Shown here piece after piece: positions 12,702 to 13,396 of a stretch of 13,396 bases of DNA. Each line of letters begins with the position of its first letter. Position 1 is the first letter of the stretch. The notes beneath the pieces were generated by a model that was not told the DNA's origin, did no database searches, and was given only the letters and a program-made list of their open reading frames with translations. Source of the stretch: Actinomycetes bacterium (GTDB taxonomy: Bacteria; Actinomycetota; Acidimicrobiia; Acidimicrobiales; RAAP-2); NCBI GenBank assembly GCA_021777285.1, contig JAJYDR010000061.1, positions 1 to 13,396 on the forward strand, given 5' to 3'. A program made the position numbers and the translations under genes.

Positions 12702-13396
12702 GCCGTCCCCAGATCGTGATCGTGGGACGGCCCAACGTGGGTAAGAGCTCGCTCGTCAACCGACTCGCCGGACGTCGCGTGGCGGTCGTCGAGGAGCACC
12801 GCGGCGTAACGCGCGACCGCAAGAGCGTCGAGGTCGAGTGGCGCGCGATCACCTTTGACCTCGTGGACACGGGCGGCTGGCTGGCCCAGGGCGACGCACT
12901 CGAGGCGAAGGTCTCTGAACAGGCCGAACGCGCCATCGCGAGCGCCGACCACGTCTTGCTGGTGGTGGACGTCGCGACGGGGCTGATGGAAGAGGATCGC
13001 CAGGCCGCACGGTGGGCCCTGCGCAGCGGTCGCCCCGTCTCGCTCGTTGTCAACAAGGTCGACGACGCCGTGCACGAGAGTTCGGGGTGGGAATTCTTGA
13101 GTCTCGGCGCGGGGGACCCGCACTTCGTGAGTGCGCTACACGGCCGGGGTGCGGGCGACCTGCTCGACCACCTGGTCGACTCACTTCAGGAGGTCGCCGA
13201 GGAGCCCGAGACCGACGTGAACGACGGCGCGCTACGCGTAGCGATCGTCGGACGGCCCAACGTGGGTAAGTCCACGCTGTTCAACAAGTTGATCGGTGAG
13301 GAACGCTCCGTCGTGCACGATATGCCCGGCACCACGCGAGACGCGGTGCCCACGGTGGTGGAGACCGACAGTGGACCGCTCCGGCTCCTCGACACC
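12698..13396 (+). CDS. der: GTPase Der (EngA), 5' part, runs off the window
   Basis: The first 233 codons of the double GTPase Der, needed for 50S ribosomal subunit assembly; the full protein is usually 430-480 residues, so the rest of the second G domain and the KH-like domain lie beyond the edge. First G domain: P-loop GRPNVGKS at 10-17, switch GVTRDR around 36-41, DTGG near 57-60 and NKVD around 118-121. After an acidic linker (VAEEPETDVND) the second G domain begins, with GRPNVGKS at 185-192 and MPGTTRD. Tandem G domains occur only in Der. The ATG at 12698 overlaps the DUF512 stop as ATGA. The reading frame is intact to the last base. The M. tuberculosis order has der directly after cmk; here plsC, a glycosyltransferase, ispH and DUF512 lie between. 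Confidence 0.97.
   Translation, partial: MSRPQIVIVGRPNVGKSSLVNRLAGRRVAVVEEHRGVTRDRKSVEVEWRAITFDLVDTGGWLAQGDALEAKVSEQAERAIASADHVLLVVDVATGLMEEDRQAARWALRSGRPVSLVVNKVDDAVHESSGWEFLSLGAGDPHFVSALHGRGAGDLLDHLVDSLQEVAEEPETDVNDGALRVAIVGRPNVGKSTLFNKLIGEERSVVHDMPGTTRDAVPTVVETDSGPLRLLDT

Noticed and set aside
1..13396. CRISPR array, insertion sequence, prophage, tRNA or rRNA
   Set aside because: No repeat-spacer pattern, transposase, integrase other than XerD-type, inverted-repeat ends or RNA gene was seen; coding genes fill the window and the longest gap is about 70 nt.

Overview
The window is GC-rich chromosomal DNA packed with housekeeping genes. It suggests a high-GC Gram-positive bacterium (phylum Actinobacteria/Actinomycetota). 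The gene order pyrG - Nudix ADP-ribose pyrophosphatase - xerD - scpA - scpB - rluB - cmk - der is the familiar actinobacterial one, as around Rv1699-Rv1713 in Mycobacterium tuberculosis. GTG and TTG starts and leaderless-type promoters are frequent, which fits. The unusual additions (site-2 protease, trpS, aroH-tyrA-aroA, plsC, ispH and a DUF512 protein) point to a deep-branching class such as Acidimicrobiia, but that assignment is inference.

Layout. Positions 2-2180 (+): the 3' end of pyrG, a Nudix hydrolase, xerD and a small M50 protease, read as one overlapping run. Positions 2203-3168 (-): trpS. Positions 3222-9280 (+): a nine-gene run, scpA, scpB, rluB, aroH, tyrA, aroA, cmk and plsC (eight genes with firm functions; every junction overlaps or is 1 nt apart), covering chromosome condensation, 23S rRNA pseudouridylation, the chorismate/prephenate/EPSP steps of aromatic synthesis, CMP phosphorylation and phosphatidic acid synthesis. 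Counting precisely, that run is eight genes. Positions 9277-11252 (-): ispH, a 24-codon leader ORF, and a family 2 glycosyltransferase whose stop codon overlaps that of plsC inside a hairpin loop. Positions 11325-13396 (+): a PDZ/radical SAM DUF512 protein coupled to der, which runs off the window.

I see no mobile element, CRISPR array, tRNA, rRNA or phage gene. The most interesting signal is regulatory. Each of the four genes that opens a divergent transcription unit (trpS, scpA, ispH, DUF512) has a TANNNT -10 hexamer exactly 6 nt before its start codon and no convincing Shine-Dalgarno sequence, as expected for leaderless mRNAs. The same arrangement precedes aroH inside the operon, and it exposes a hidden 24-codon ORF directly upstream of the glycosyltransferase gene. 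Genes inside operons instead use stop/start overlaps, and two use a strong Shine-Dalgarno sequence with a TTG start.
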